Below, piece by piece: positions 11,001 through 20,616 of a stretch of DNA of 64,000 nt. A model generated the notes under the pieces. The model saw nothing but the letters and a program-made list of their open reading frames with translations. It ran no database searches and was not told the DNA's origin. Position numbers and translations under genes: made by a program. Position 1 is the first letter of the stretch; each line of letters begins with the position of its first letter. The stretch comes from Globisporangium splendens (taxonomy: Eukaryota > Oomycota > Peronosporomycetes > Pythiales > Pythiaceae): NCBI GenBank assembly GCA_006386115.1, contig VFIW01000009.1, forward strand, positions 558,001-622,000. Direction: 5' to 3'.

Positions 11001-12331
11001 TCAACAAAGCTGTCCATACAGCAGGATCTCTGTGGCCAGGACTGCAATTAATCCAGTGGAGCGAATTACACAACATCCCAGGGATTACAGTTTATACGGC
11101 CCAGACTCTTCTCCGACTGAAAGCCAACCGACTCTCCATGTGGAACTATGAGAAAGCTGATCTATCCTGCTCGAATCCGAATGCTCCCAAGTTGTCCAAT
11201 CTTCTGTTCAACATCTATTCTGGGAGTGTCCGAAAGCCAAACTCGTGTGGAACTACTTTTATGCGCTATGGGCGAAGATCGGAATCACTCCTGGTCACGA
11301 CCCCGCAATCTGGATCTTCAGTCTGGATCTACCAGATACTCCAAGGCATGCATGGACCACGATCAAGAGACACATTATCGGACACAAGTTCTCCAATGAA
11401 CATCTCCAAGATCATCTCTATCCGTCGCACACATGCTGTGGCGATATATGAGCGCGTCGCTCATACAGCCATTTGGTGTGCGCATCTGCGACGCATGGAT
11501 TCGGATCCAATCGAATCGACTGCTGAGATGGCGATCATGATGACCAGATTAGAGGCAGGAATGCGAAACCTCACACGACTCGCTGAAGCGCAAGCTGGAG
11601 ACTCGGACGGTCACACGGTTGCAGCAGTTCTCAAGGCATATGTCGACTGCTTTCTCAGCCAAACCGACGCCATCCCCTTGACTCCAAGTGATACTCGCGG
11701 CGTTTACCTGTTGTTTTTCGATGGTGGATCACGCGGCAATCCAGGACCAGGAGGGACTGGATCCATTATCGTGCGTGTCCATAAGGACTCGCACACAGCC
11801 AGTTTAATCTGGGCCGCGAGCATGGCGTATAGCAGGAAGGACACGACCAACAACTTTGCCGAGTACTGGGGTCTCATACACGGACTCCGAGAAGCCCAAC
11901 GCAGTCACTTCGAACCGTTGTACGTGATTGGAGACAGTGCGCTCATTATCTCCCAACAGCGAATGCATCGGTCCCCTCGACAGCACCGATTGGCACGTTT
12001 ATACCAGACAAGTCGACGACTCGCGGATTGCATCGACATCCGAGGATGGTACCATCACTACCGTGCCTTCAACAAGATGGCGGACTCAGCCGCCAACCTA
12101 GCCATGGACACCAGAACCTCAACGCAGGTTCACTTCCCAACTCAAAGAGCTGCTTTCAACAATCTCACCCAGGATCTTGACAACGACGTCATGCATTGGC
12201 TTATGCGAAGTTCGGAAGACCCAAGGTCATTGGACAACACAAGGCAGCCTCACATAGGACCAAGAGAACATGCCATCCTGGTCAAAGATTATTTAGCATT
12301 CAGAAGTGATCTATTGCAATCCGCGCTGTAG
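8036..12331 (+). pseudogene. LINE reverse transcriptase-zinc knuckle-RNase H portion
   Basis: The frame is open for 1,431 codons. An N-terminal linker precedes the RT: YRPIALLNSDYKIFTRIFA, HHMQAGFVPGR, LLDFAKAYDSLDR, IRQGCPLAPLLFIL and the catalytic GGYADDTTIY (Y-A-D-D near residue 487). Beyond the thumb there is a long region, a zinc knuckle, then RNase H (FFDGGSRGNPGPGGTGS near residue 1224, FAEYWGL, VIGDSALI, and RAFNKMADSAAN). The zinc-knuckle region is not in this frame. Between about 11175 and 11425 the sensible protein (HLFWECPKAKLVWNYFYALW) lies in the +2-shifted frame, so two compensating indels leave about 80 nonsense residues inside an apparently intact ORF. The element is therefore a pseudogene despite its long frame. 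Confidence 0.85.
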
Positions 12332-12437
12332 ACACATTTACACTCCTAGATGAAATTCGTAATGAAGATTAGGTAGGAGAATGGATATTGTAGGTCACGA
12401 AGATGAACCTAAATATACCTCACCTTATAAAGATAAA

Positions 12438-12451
12438 GAGCTCTTCAGGAA
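12438..12451 (+). repeat. Right target-site duplication of the retrotransposon
   Basis: Exact copy of the 14-mer at 6965-6978, abutting the A-rich 3' end of the element. Confidence 0.75.
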
Positions 12452-13524
12452 GTGATGGTGTCTCCATGATGACCCAAGCATGTGGGAAACCCGCATTTTG
12501 TTGTTCGAGTTTATTCGATTGCGGGCTTTCTTGAACATAAAAACTGCTTCAGCTCAACCTTGGTTTATTTATTGGAGATGCACACCTGTGCTCAAAGAGG
12601 CAGGCAAGCAGCCTTTTAAAAACCGAGTCTGGTAAGGAAGGTTTGTTGCTAAAACTGTTTAATTTTGCAGATGGAAAAATCTCATTTTGGGGATGGGATT
12701 CCTGATTCGTCACATGGTCATCCTGAAACACTGGTCGACACGGCTGCACACATGTGGCATATGATCTGCATTGGCACGTGCGTCAGGCGCGTGAAACCTT
12801 GACGCTCGTCGGGGGATTGCACTCTCGGTCCACGACGACTTGAAAAAACCAAATATATCACCCTGTGCTTCAGTGTGGAGAGCATGTGTTCAGGAAAGTC
12901 GCGGGAAACTTGGAGTCACGAGGTCAGGAACAGAGGACAAAGAGGAAGGATTTGCAGAAAACACAGGAAAAAAGCTGGTGTGTGTGTGTGTGGTTTTGCC
13001 ATTCTGTCCAGAGGCACTTCGTCACCCAGACACAGAGAAACGAGCCCTCGTTTGTTTGTTTGTGTTGCGTCAAGTTTAGGGATTCATATAGAGTTCCTAA
13101 TAAATAGTTGGTAGTTCTGATTGGTAGAAATGTATGCTCGCCAAATTATTATATTGCTATATGGGTGCACTTTCACAAGTAAAATAGATAGAGGCAACAT
13201 GCAGGTGGTGCGGGTTTGCACACATGATCTGCGGTCTTCTTGGCAGTAAGAATCGTGCGCCTGTAGAGCAGCTTGACGCGCATGGAGTTCCTGTGCAACA
13301 GAGGTCGACTAAGTCATCACCACACAAGTAGACCTGACGTTCAAATGTCCGTAGCAACCTCGATCTCCGTGCCAGGACCCATTGGTGCTGCTTTTACCAT
13401 TTATTTCAGCTTCTGCGTCTGGCATTCACGTTTCTTTGTTAAACTATCTGTGCTGATACTTGGCCCTTTCCGCTTCTGGACCAAAGGTGGTCGGTGCCAG
13501 AAGAGACCAGTGTTGGTTTCGTTT
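12452..13524. other. Intergenic DNA right of the retrotransposon
   Basis: About 1.1 kb with only short, unconvincing open frames. By the insertion model, the part just right of the element is the original distal upstream region of FBT copy 1. The right part contains the 3' flank of FBT copy 2. A short GT run lies near 12978. I see no gene. Confidence 0.45.
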
Positions 13525-15318
13525 CTATCGGGCGAAGCGCACATACTGGAAGTACGTCACAACGGGGACGCTCACAGCATACACGAAAGCAAACGCAAGC
13601 AGCGCAGTGCGGCTGTACCCACCGTAGATGCGATGCTGCTGCGCATCCAGTTTCTGCTGTGGACAGAAGAAAAGCGCCAAGACCGAGAGGAGCTTCGCGC
13701 CTGTCAGTGCCAAGACTGCGTAGAACAGTGTCGCTTGGATTGACGACGAGCTTGATTGGAGCTCTTCGACGCTGAATGTCAGCGAGTGGTTCTCGATCGT
13801 AGCGAGAGCTTGGGCACCGAGAAATGCGGTGATGCTCTGGAAGGAGCTCAGGATTCCGAAAGTCGTGCCCTCAGTCCCATTTGACGCGAGCTCAATGGCG
13901 GGAACAAATGCTGACAGCAACAACAGCACATGCAGACCAGACTGGAAGATGCCGACGATTATGTTCATCCAAGGAAAACGAAGGATGTCAAGCACGATCA
14001 GCGTACTGCTTGAGCAGAACACGAGGCACCACGATACGAGCACGACTCCAGTGACGGTCACCCAGTTGGCGTTTATGCCGCAGCGTCCCCAGATCAGCAG
14101 CGTTGCCACGAACGCGATGCTGCTCACTAAGGAGTGCAATAGCTGCGTGTTTGCCGATTTGCTGGTCCATATTGAGATGGCAGTGTTCACGTGACTCGCG
14201 TCCAAAAGCACAAAGAAGAACAACAGACAGTTGATCGCAACGAAATGCCAGATCGCTTTCTGCTGCATCGATTGCCAAAAGCGCTGGCAGGTCTGCGAAA
14301 AGTTCGGCGCTGCGGCATTCGATGCGAGCTTCTCTTCGTGGGCATTATGGACGATGAACACGATAGGGATCAGTGCGAAGATCGCCAGGTGAAGCACGAA
14401 GAAGTTGATGGAGACTGGAAGCGTGAGCTCTATCCGTGACTCTGAGGGCGGCGATGGCGAGAAAGCTGCAAGGATCAGCGCGTGCACGACTGCCTGGGCA
14501 CCGATGCGCAGACTGTGGTATGTTGCAAGCACTTGGCCGCGCCAGTGGAGCGTCTCCTGCTGAGAGAGCTCGATGACGCGGATATCTGCGGCGCAGGTCG
14601 CAATGACCAGCATGAGTGAGGCTCCTGCTATCAACGAGACCGCAACAGCAGACGGTGGCACATCGGAGCCAAACGCTTGTTTGGAACACTGAAACAGCAC
14701 AAAGAGCAAGCCCCACAGCAAACTGAGCACCATCCAGGCACCGACAATGTACACGTTGCGCCGATACCCAAACGGAGCAAATGAGTCTGAAGCCACGCCA
14801 AACAGCACCACGACGACCCATCGCAGATTCAGCAACGCTTCCAAATCGCGAGCCGCACTCTCGGTTAACCCCAATACAGCAGGCGCGAGTCGCAGCAGGG
14901 TGTACTTGATCGAGGCGTCCATGTACCCGGAGACCACGGCTGAGATCACGTAGCCACCGTATTTTCTCGAGAGCAGCGCCACGGGTCCACCTTTGCGGAG
15001 ACTGCCGTATAGATGGACGTTGAAGAATGCGCTCTCGGCAAACCCCGGTGTCAGCAGATAGAACGCGCTGTCGAGGATCGCGTCGTTGCGGGGTCCACGG
15101 CCGTCGCCATCGATTGAGAACACGAAATCGGAGGAGTTGAACGTCTGGCGACCGCGGACGCGGTCCCACATCGTCGTGCCAGACGTATTGTTGATCGAGT
15201 CGGACAGGGTGACAACGGAGCTCTGTGTCGTTGTGAGCTCTGCCGGAGGTGTCGGCACCGTCATACTGGACCTCAAACTCGACAAAGCGGACGAAGCGGC
15301 TGAAGTCGTCTGTACCAT
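13525..15318 (-). CDS. Folate-biopterin transporter family (FBT) membrane protein, copy 2
   Basis: Single exon, 597 residues from the first ATG at 15318; the frame extends upstream without an ATG. The Ser/Thr-rich cytosolic N-terminus is followed by about 12 hydrophobic segments. Matching landmarks with copy 1: LRKGGPVALLSRKYGGYVIS, ASDSFAPFGYRRNVYIVGAW, ADIRVIELSQQE and FFCPQQKLDAQQHRIYGGY. It therefore belongs to the FBT branch of the major facilitator superfamily, with folate, pterin or a related substrate not deducible. It is a diverged tandem duplicate of 4876-6666 on the same strand, and the retrotransposon now separates the two. No frameshifts or stops are seen, so both copies look functional. 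Confidence 0.9.
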   Translation of the reverse strand: MVQTTSAASSALSSLRSSMTVPTPPAELTTTQSSVVTLSDSINNTSGTTMWDRVRGRQTFNSSDFVFSIDGDGRGPRNDAILDSAFYLLTPGFAESAFFNVHLYGSLRKGGPVALLSRKYGGYVISAVVSGYMDASIKYTLLRLAPAVLGLTESAARDLEALLNLRWVVVVLFGVASDSFAPFGYRRNVYIVGAWMVLSLLWGLLFVLFQCSKQAFGSDVPPSAVAVSLIAGASLMLVIATCAADIRVIELSQQETLHWRGQVLATYHSLRIGAQAVVHALILAAFSPSPPSESRIELTLPVSINFFVLHLAIFALIPIVFIVHNAHEEKLASNAAAPNFSQTCQRFWQSMQQKAIWHFVAINCLLFFFVLLDASHVNTAISIWTSKSANTQLLHSLVSSIAFVATLLIWGRCGINANWVTVTGVVLVSWCLVFCSSSTLIVLDILRFPWMNIIVGIFQSGLHVLLLLSAFVPAIELASNGTEGTTFGILSSFQSITAFLGAQALATIENHSLTFSVEELQSSSSSIQATLFYAVLALTGAKLLSVLALFFCPQQKLDAQQHRIYGGYSRTALLAFAFVYAVSVPVVTYFQYVRFAR

Positions 15319-15576
15319 TCTGAAATCGCCTCTGAAGTCTCGTGAGCAGTTCACAAAAGTACTGGAGAAGTCCAGTCAGCAACGCATATACTCAGATGCG
15401 GCAAAAGCCCTATCTGTGTCCTTATCTCAATCGAGTAGATCTAAGACTGTGGCTCTGTGATCACCAGGTGCACAAGCGCCTCAGTGGGGCACTCCATCCG
15501 GTCGTTCCTTCACGCTACAGTGCACAAGCGCAGATACACAACCCTTCAACGAGGATGGACAGGCAGCAACTGCATT

Positions 15577-15577
<1 letters not shown>

Positions 15578-15610
<33 letters not shown>
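15578..15610. repeat. (CT)n microsatellite
   Basis: An uninterrupted run of CT dinucleotides, about 33 nt long. Confidence 0.95.
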
Positions 15611-15613
<3 letters not shown>

Positions 15614-16326
15614 TGGTATTGTATGGAAAAAGTGTGTGGCTTCATATCGCTTTTCGAGGCAGGAGCACCGCTTGCTTAGAGCGATGACACCAGTCGTCAT
15701 CACATTATATTGCAACCATGCAAATATTACCTGTATCTTCATGCTGCCTGGACGATTATACGACAACCACCGCAGCGTGATGCAATCAATGGAAGGACAA
15801 GAAGGATAGAAAGCTGGAGACTTAAGCTGCCTTGCGAGTTTTTTCCTTCTTTGAAACCTGTGTCCGTATTGCCAGACAGTTGCTACCGATCGACAGGCGC
15901 AACCAGAGTGATTCTTTCTGGATTCGCGCACTGGAATCACATTGGTCTCTGCGTCGACTTGTGTGTCGTCGCGAGTCCCATTTGAACTGTAAAGTGCACT
16001 CAGTCAACCAGAAGGGAGCGCATATCCAGGGAAGGAAGCATGCCGTGCCCTGCTGACGTGCCATGAAGCTCCAGACTGCTGTGCGCACGCGCGTCCGAGC
16101 GTACAGTCTTCCTGCCTGGGTACATGTTAAGCCAACTCAGAAAGGCAACAACACGGTGCCTTCCACCAAAGTAGCTCTACGTTTCAACACACAGCGCTCC
16201 GTGTGCTGTACCTCCCACGAGGTGAGCTTCGAAGTTTGCTGTTCTTCTGTCTTTGAGTCAGGCTGGGAGCGACGCGCGACGCCTGGACTCACAGCAAGGC
16301 AGAGATAGAGAGAGGGAAAGACTGAT

Positions 16327-16380
16327 GTGTGTATGAGCATGTGCGTGCGTGTGTGTGTGCGTGTGCATGTGCGTGTGTTT
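16327..16380. repeat. GT-rich tract
   Basis: Alternating GT with interspersed GC/AT (GTGCGTGCGTGTGTGTGTGC core): an imperfect dinucleotide repeat. Confidence 0.7.
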
Positions 16381-16669
16381 GATGAGCCCTTTCGATGAGC
16401 AGAAACGAAGAACCAAATGGCACAAATGGTTTCAGTGGAACTACTGGCGAGAGAGGCAACGGACTCTTTAATATTATGATAATACTCTCTAATCCTATGA
16501 GAAAGTACAGCCAGTTCTTTTCATTTTGTGAGAAAGGCAACCGATCTATCTAATTTTATGAAACAGACCAACCAACTGGCCAAATAATGCACACATCCAA
16601 ACTGAACCACTGAGGTGACGGCATGCATTGCATTACTGCGCTCCTTGCTCTGGAGAGACCAGCCAGTTT

Positions 16670-18378
16670 TTACCCGTCGGTGCGCAGCAGATTGGGATGA
16701 TCCGAGAGCAGCAGGTCGGTCCATTGCTGCTGCGCGAGCTGCATCGCGTGGTGGACGATCTGCTTCTCGAGCACGAGCATGCGTAGAATCTGAGTTTTGC
16801 GATTCGCACCGAGCGGGTCCTGGATCGCGTCGAGTGCTGCTTGGTCGTGCTCCAGTGTCGTTGGGTACTGTTGCAGGAGGTTCTTGCACGTGAGAAGCAG
16901 CGCGCGAGCGAATACGTACTCGTTGCGCAGACTCACGATGCGCCGCGGCTCGGTGTATTCCTTACCTTCAGCTTGGGCTTGTGCTGCAACACCGAGCAAG
17001 TCCTTGAAGCGTCCCATTTCGTTTCCCTATAATAGTTTGATTTTAAGCGACGTCGTCAGCTTCTCGTCGAGTGTCTCGCCTCCGTAGTGCAGCACGTACG
17101 AATCGTTCATGCTCATGCTTTGAGACTGCAACAGAAACGCTTTCACGTCAATTAGCGTATCGTTAGGATCGAGGAAAATGGAAATGTCCACTTGATCGAG
17201 CGCTCGTGATGGCACGACGCGCGTGAAGCCATGATTGAGCATGAGCATCGTCGACGCTTTATCGCTCATGTCCATGAGGACCTCCTCGCCAGGTGCGTAG
17301 TCTTTCGAGGCATACACCAAGAGCTGTTAGGCAGACGGGTGCACCTCGATGCGGTTCTTCGGACACCCGTTGTCGTCCACGCAAACACCAATCGTGTCGA
17401 GGACAGGCGCTAGTACGGCATCTCCTTCGGCACCGCCCACTGGAAAGGCGTGTGACCACACGATCCCCAGTGCCCAGCGGAAATTCTCCAGAGTGAACTC
17501 GTCTTTTGAAAACAGCGGCGGGTCCACTGCGAGCGACGTTACGGGACCAACCAACACCGAGAAGAAGTTCTCGACGGCTTTCGCTCGCGCTGCCGTCACG
17601 CGATAGATCTGAGATCCCTCGAGCATCTCGATTTCGACTTGGCTATAGAAGATCGTGCTGTTGATCGCTTCAATGGACGGCAGGCGCTCAATGTACTCGG
17701 AGAAGTTGGACTCGATGCCCAAGAAGCGCTCCTCAAGGAGATGCACTGCCAATGCGACAGCAGGTGGCAAATCCGGGTTCACTTCCAACATCACTCCAAT
17801 TCGACCCTTTCTTGCCGACGCCAGACTCATCACCTGGTGCGATGGCACCGCAAAGAGCAGTTCATCGGACTGAACAGCCTGGGTCGTCACATATCCAACA
17901 CCACGGCCATACTTGAACGTCCTTGGCGCAATCTACAGAGCAGAATAGCATATTTACGCCAAGCAAATGTTTTAAGCCTCTGTGCGCGCAGATCGACACC
18001 GAGAGATTGCGGGATAAATGCACGCACCTTTTGAAGCGATCGAGGGCGAGCGTGAGCCACGCTGCCTCCAGTGCGAGCGTCAAGTTCCACCTCTGCGTGC
18101 TGCTGTGCTGTCCCAAACTGGTCCTCAGTCGCCGCGTCTACGTCTTCCAGATCCAATTCAAACTCAAAGTCCAAGTCGCTGCTCTCGTCACCACCATACG
18201 CGTAGGCGACGTTGGAATCACTGTTGCTACCGAACAAAGTCGGGTCCGACGTGGCAGCGTCCACCACAAAGGGGCTCCTGCTGAGCGCATCTCCGCCGAC
18301 TTGGCCATGGAAGCGCAGCCGAGACGCCGGCGGCACCGCCACAAACAGCAGCGAGAGCAGCAATCGAGTCCACGCCAT
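16670..18378 (-). pseudogene. SET-domain protein methyltransferase (SETD3/RuBisCO-LSMT type) with two in-frame stops
   Basis: Exon 1 is 18378-18028, beginning with a signal-peptide-like hydrophobic start (MAWTRLLLSLLFVAVPPAS). Intron 18027-17933 has a GTGCGT donor and TAG acceptor. The second exon runs from 17932. It reads IAPRTFKYGRGVGYVTTQAV, then the SET core: SDELLFAVPSHQVMSL, FRWALGIVWSHAF, VYASKDYAPGEEVLMDMSD and LMLNHGFTRV. A substrate-binding helical region follows (DEKLTTSLKIKLL, GRFKDLLGVA, RRIVSLRNEYVFARALLLTC). In this otherwise continuous frame there is a TAA at 17327-17329 and a TAG at 17027-17029. Coding sense continues in the same frame after each, so these are nonsense codons (or sequence errors), not frameshifts. 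The TAA could be removed by a 21-nt GT...CTAAC...AG segment. I list it as a probable young pseudogene; a functional readthrough gene cannot be excluded. The family methylates lysine or histidine side chains. Confidence 0.65.
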
Positions 18379-18418
18379 CGTTTCCAGTTGTTGGTTCTCC
18401 AAGTCGTTCTCTTGATGC

Positions 18419-18434
18419 GAATTCGGAAATGAGC
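18419..18434 (-). promoter_or_regulatory. Oomycete initiator upstream of the SET gene
   Basis: On the minus strand this reads GCTCATTTCCGAATTC, matching GCTCATTYYNCAWTTT at 14 of 16 positions. It lies about 40 nt before the ATG at 18378. Confidence 0.6.
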
Positions 18435-20616
18435 TCTTTGCTTTGCCCCCTTTTTACGGAAAGATCGCGAAACGGTGCGGATCTTTTTGGTGAGGTTCCT
18501 AAATTAGGCAAAGATCAGCACTCTCAGCCAACCTTGTAAGTAAGTACGCATGCAGATTTGGAGGCAACCTCATGCGCACTTTACGCACTTGACCCGACGT
18601 CAGAAATAAAAAAAGCGCAGTGCCACAGATCGGATCGCTGTGCTGAAGCGGCTTTCCCACACCAGTGCATATAACATTGTGACATCAAGAGTGCCTCTCT
18701 ATTTTATTAGAGAGGTTTAGGAAAGCGAATTATCCCAAATCATTATGTCCACAATCGCACATCAACATAGTTACCGTTGAAAAGGAGGTTCAGGCGCTCC
18801 GTGACCATCTTTCAAGAGAAATAGTTCATTTTACAGAGGGATTTCGCGATTTGTCAGCAGAATTATAAACTGCCGTTTACAATCACGGTTTGGGGAAAGA
18901 TGGTTATGCGGAAGGCATTTCCCTCCAATAACCGATATACTCAATCGTGTTCTATTATAATCACGTTTCCTTCCTACACATCAGCAGTATTATAATAGCA
19001 GTTGCAGCAGGCTCTGGAATGAATGGGGATCTCTGTTGACTTGAAAGATAGACCAAGCGCGTGTTTCTGGGGACGTGGAAAGGCAACACGCCAAAGGGAG
19101 TGAGTCCATTCCAGATGTTGAGCTTCAACACAATCGAGACCTAGTGTGAACCTATACCTTGCATAAAACGATGCCATCGTGTTATGCATATAAGAAGGCT
19201 GAGAAGCAACAAGGTTTGAATGCTGCAGGAACCCTCACATCTTAATAAATGCCGGTACTCTGATATCATTGAATCCTTATAACAAGTAATATCAGTCGGT
19301 CTCCCCAACCACACACGGAAGGCTGCACCGATTTTTCTTGTAGTCGACCTGCCAATTGCTGAACGAAAATATCGAATATTGCGACTGCTGTGTACAGTAT
19401 TCCACACGTCACATGGTGCTGGCGGTTGAAGTTGCAATGTGATGTGATGCTTGTTTAAAAGAGTTGGCGCATTGGCGCAGAGACCTCTGCAGCCATGTCC
19501 GCAGGCTTCTATGCAGAGTTGCTGTTGATTAAAAGAAGCTTCGATAACTCTTCGCGGGATCGCATGGAATAGCGCATGCCAATCTCGACTCTGGTTCCTT
19601 TCTTTCATGGGAGCAACAGGGCATATGGCGGGCAGTTTAACAGACCAAGTGAGCTCCTGCTTTCGTTTCAGTGTAGTGAGCAGGTATTCTTTATTCGATT
19701 TAGTCCATAAATCCATTATTCAAGGCTTTATTGTTTTCATTATATTGCGACTCCATATTTGGAACAACCATAATTCGACAGCTACTAATCTATAAAGGGA
19801 GGTCAAAGACGTTTTCCCGGCACCAAAAGAGCAACCAACTTCGGTTGAAGCTTCCAGTACCTCTCATACGTGATACGGATCGAGTCTGCATCCAACGCGC
19901 TTTGCAGCCTTCCTAGCCATTCTCTATTACTAATACACTTTGAAATCGGATATTTGAAGTTTTTGGACTCCTGCATTTGGTCTGCGAAAAGGGTCCATCT
20001 TTGCACCTTTGACCGCACAACGCAACAGCAGAGAAGCGCGACCAAATGCTGCTAGTGCACGCAGATAATACATGTGGAGCTGCCTCTGTGAACCCCCACG
20101 GCTTCGTTTGCGTTCTCGTCCCTGCATGCGAGCGCTTTGCAACCTGCGCTCGTTAACGGGTTGCGCTTTTCCTCAGTCAGGACATCGGTCAAGACGCCAA
20201 GTGCGCTGTTTAGACGCATCTCCGAAGATGGGCCAAACTCAGAGGGTACGGTACCTTGATGGGGAGATGGGAGGGGCTGCTGTTTAGTGCGTGTGCGACC
20301 TGACAGTGCAAGCGTTTTTCTCTTTTGCAGGTGCATCCAGCGCCCGCGGCACATGCCGGCATGGCTCGAAGACAAGCACGGGGCAGGCAGGTGGGACACC
20401 AAGGTAAATGGGATTACGCGCACGTTCTCCCTTCCGTCTGTTATATATTGTTTGAAGCAGCGCGACAGCAGTTGAGCGCAGCACGCATTTGCGTTTTCCA
20501 GTCGATAGCTGAAGCAGCAGCGGCGACCGATTGGAGAAAAGGACGAGAAGCACACACGCCGTGACGGTCGCAGTCGGCGATTCGCTTCCTTGTCATCGCC
20601 TGCATCGACGACGGCG
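18435..20616. other. Intergenic region, 2.2 kb
   Basis: No supported gene. The right end must hold the promoter and leader of the START-like gene; TTTTGCAG at 20323-20330 could be a 5'-UTR intron acceptor. A minus-strand frame at 19141-19716 (191 codons) has no domain I can recognise, and its composition does not resemble the neighbouring genes. A short perfect hairpin is listed separately at 18694-18715. Confidence 0.45.
18694..18715. repeat. Perfect 8-bp inverted repeat
   Basis: CCTCTCTA, six-base loop TTTTAT, TAGAGAGG. Intergenic; no terminal repeats or coding remnant tie it to a transposon. Confidence 0.5.

Larger units (their letters stand above)
6979..12437 (+). mobile_element. Non-LTR (LINE) retrotransposon, single ORF with endonuclease, RT and RNase H
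   Basis: The element is about 5.46 kb, bracketed by the 14-bp repeats at 6965-6978 and 12438-12451. It encodes, in order, an AP-type endonuclease, a reverse transcriptase, a CCHC-type zinc knuckle and a C-terminal RNase H. There are no LTRs. A gag-like first ORF is missing, so the copy is probably 5'-truncated: the only in-frame ATG upstream of the endonuclease (6963) lies at the flank junction. The tail is AT-rich rather than pure poly(A). Indels near 8021-8036, 11175 and 11425 show it is no longer active. The exact TSD suggests an insertion that is not very old. It lies between two tandem transporter paralogues, in the upstream region of the first. Confidence 0.85.
15319..16669. other. Intergenic region upstream of FBT copy 2
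   Basis: About 1.35 kb without a recognisable gene. It contains a (CT)n microsatellite (15578-15610) and a GT-rich tract near 16327-16380. The open frames seen here are low-complexity products of these repeats. Confidence 0.45.

Noticed and set aside
17027..17099. 73-nt GTACGT...TATAG segment as an intron removing the second SET-gene stop
   Set aside because: Its removal shifts the frame, and the segment itself encodes a good match to the SET substrate-binding domain.
19141..19716. 191-codon minus-strand frame in the 18.4-20.6 kb gap
   Set aside because: No recognisable domain, no splice pattern and no initiator; chance length in AT-rich DNA is plausible.
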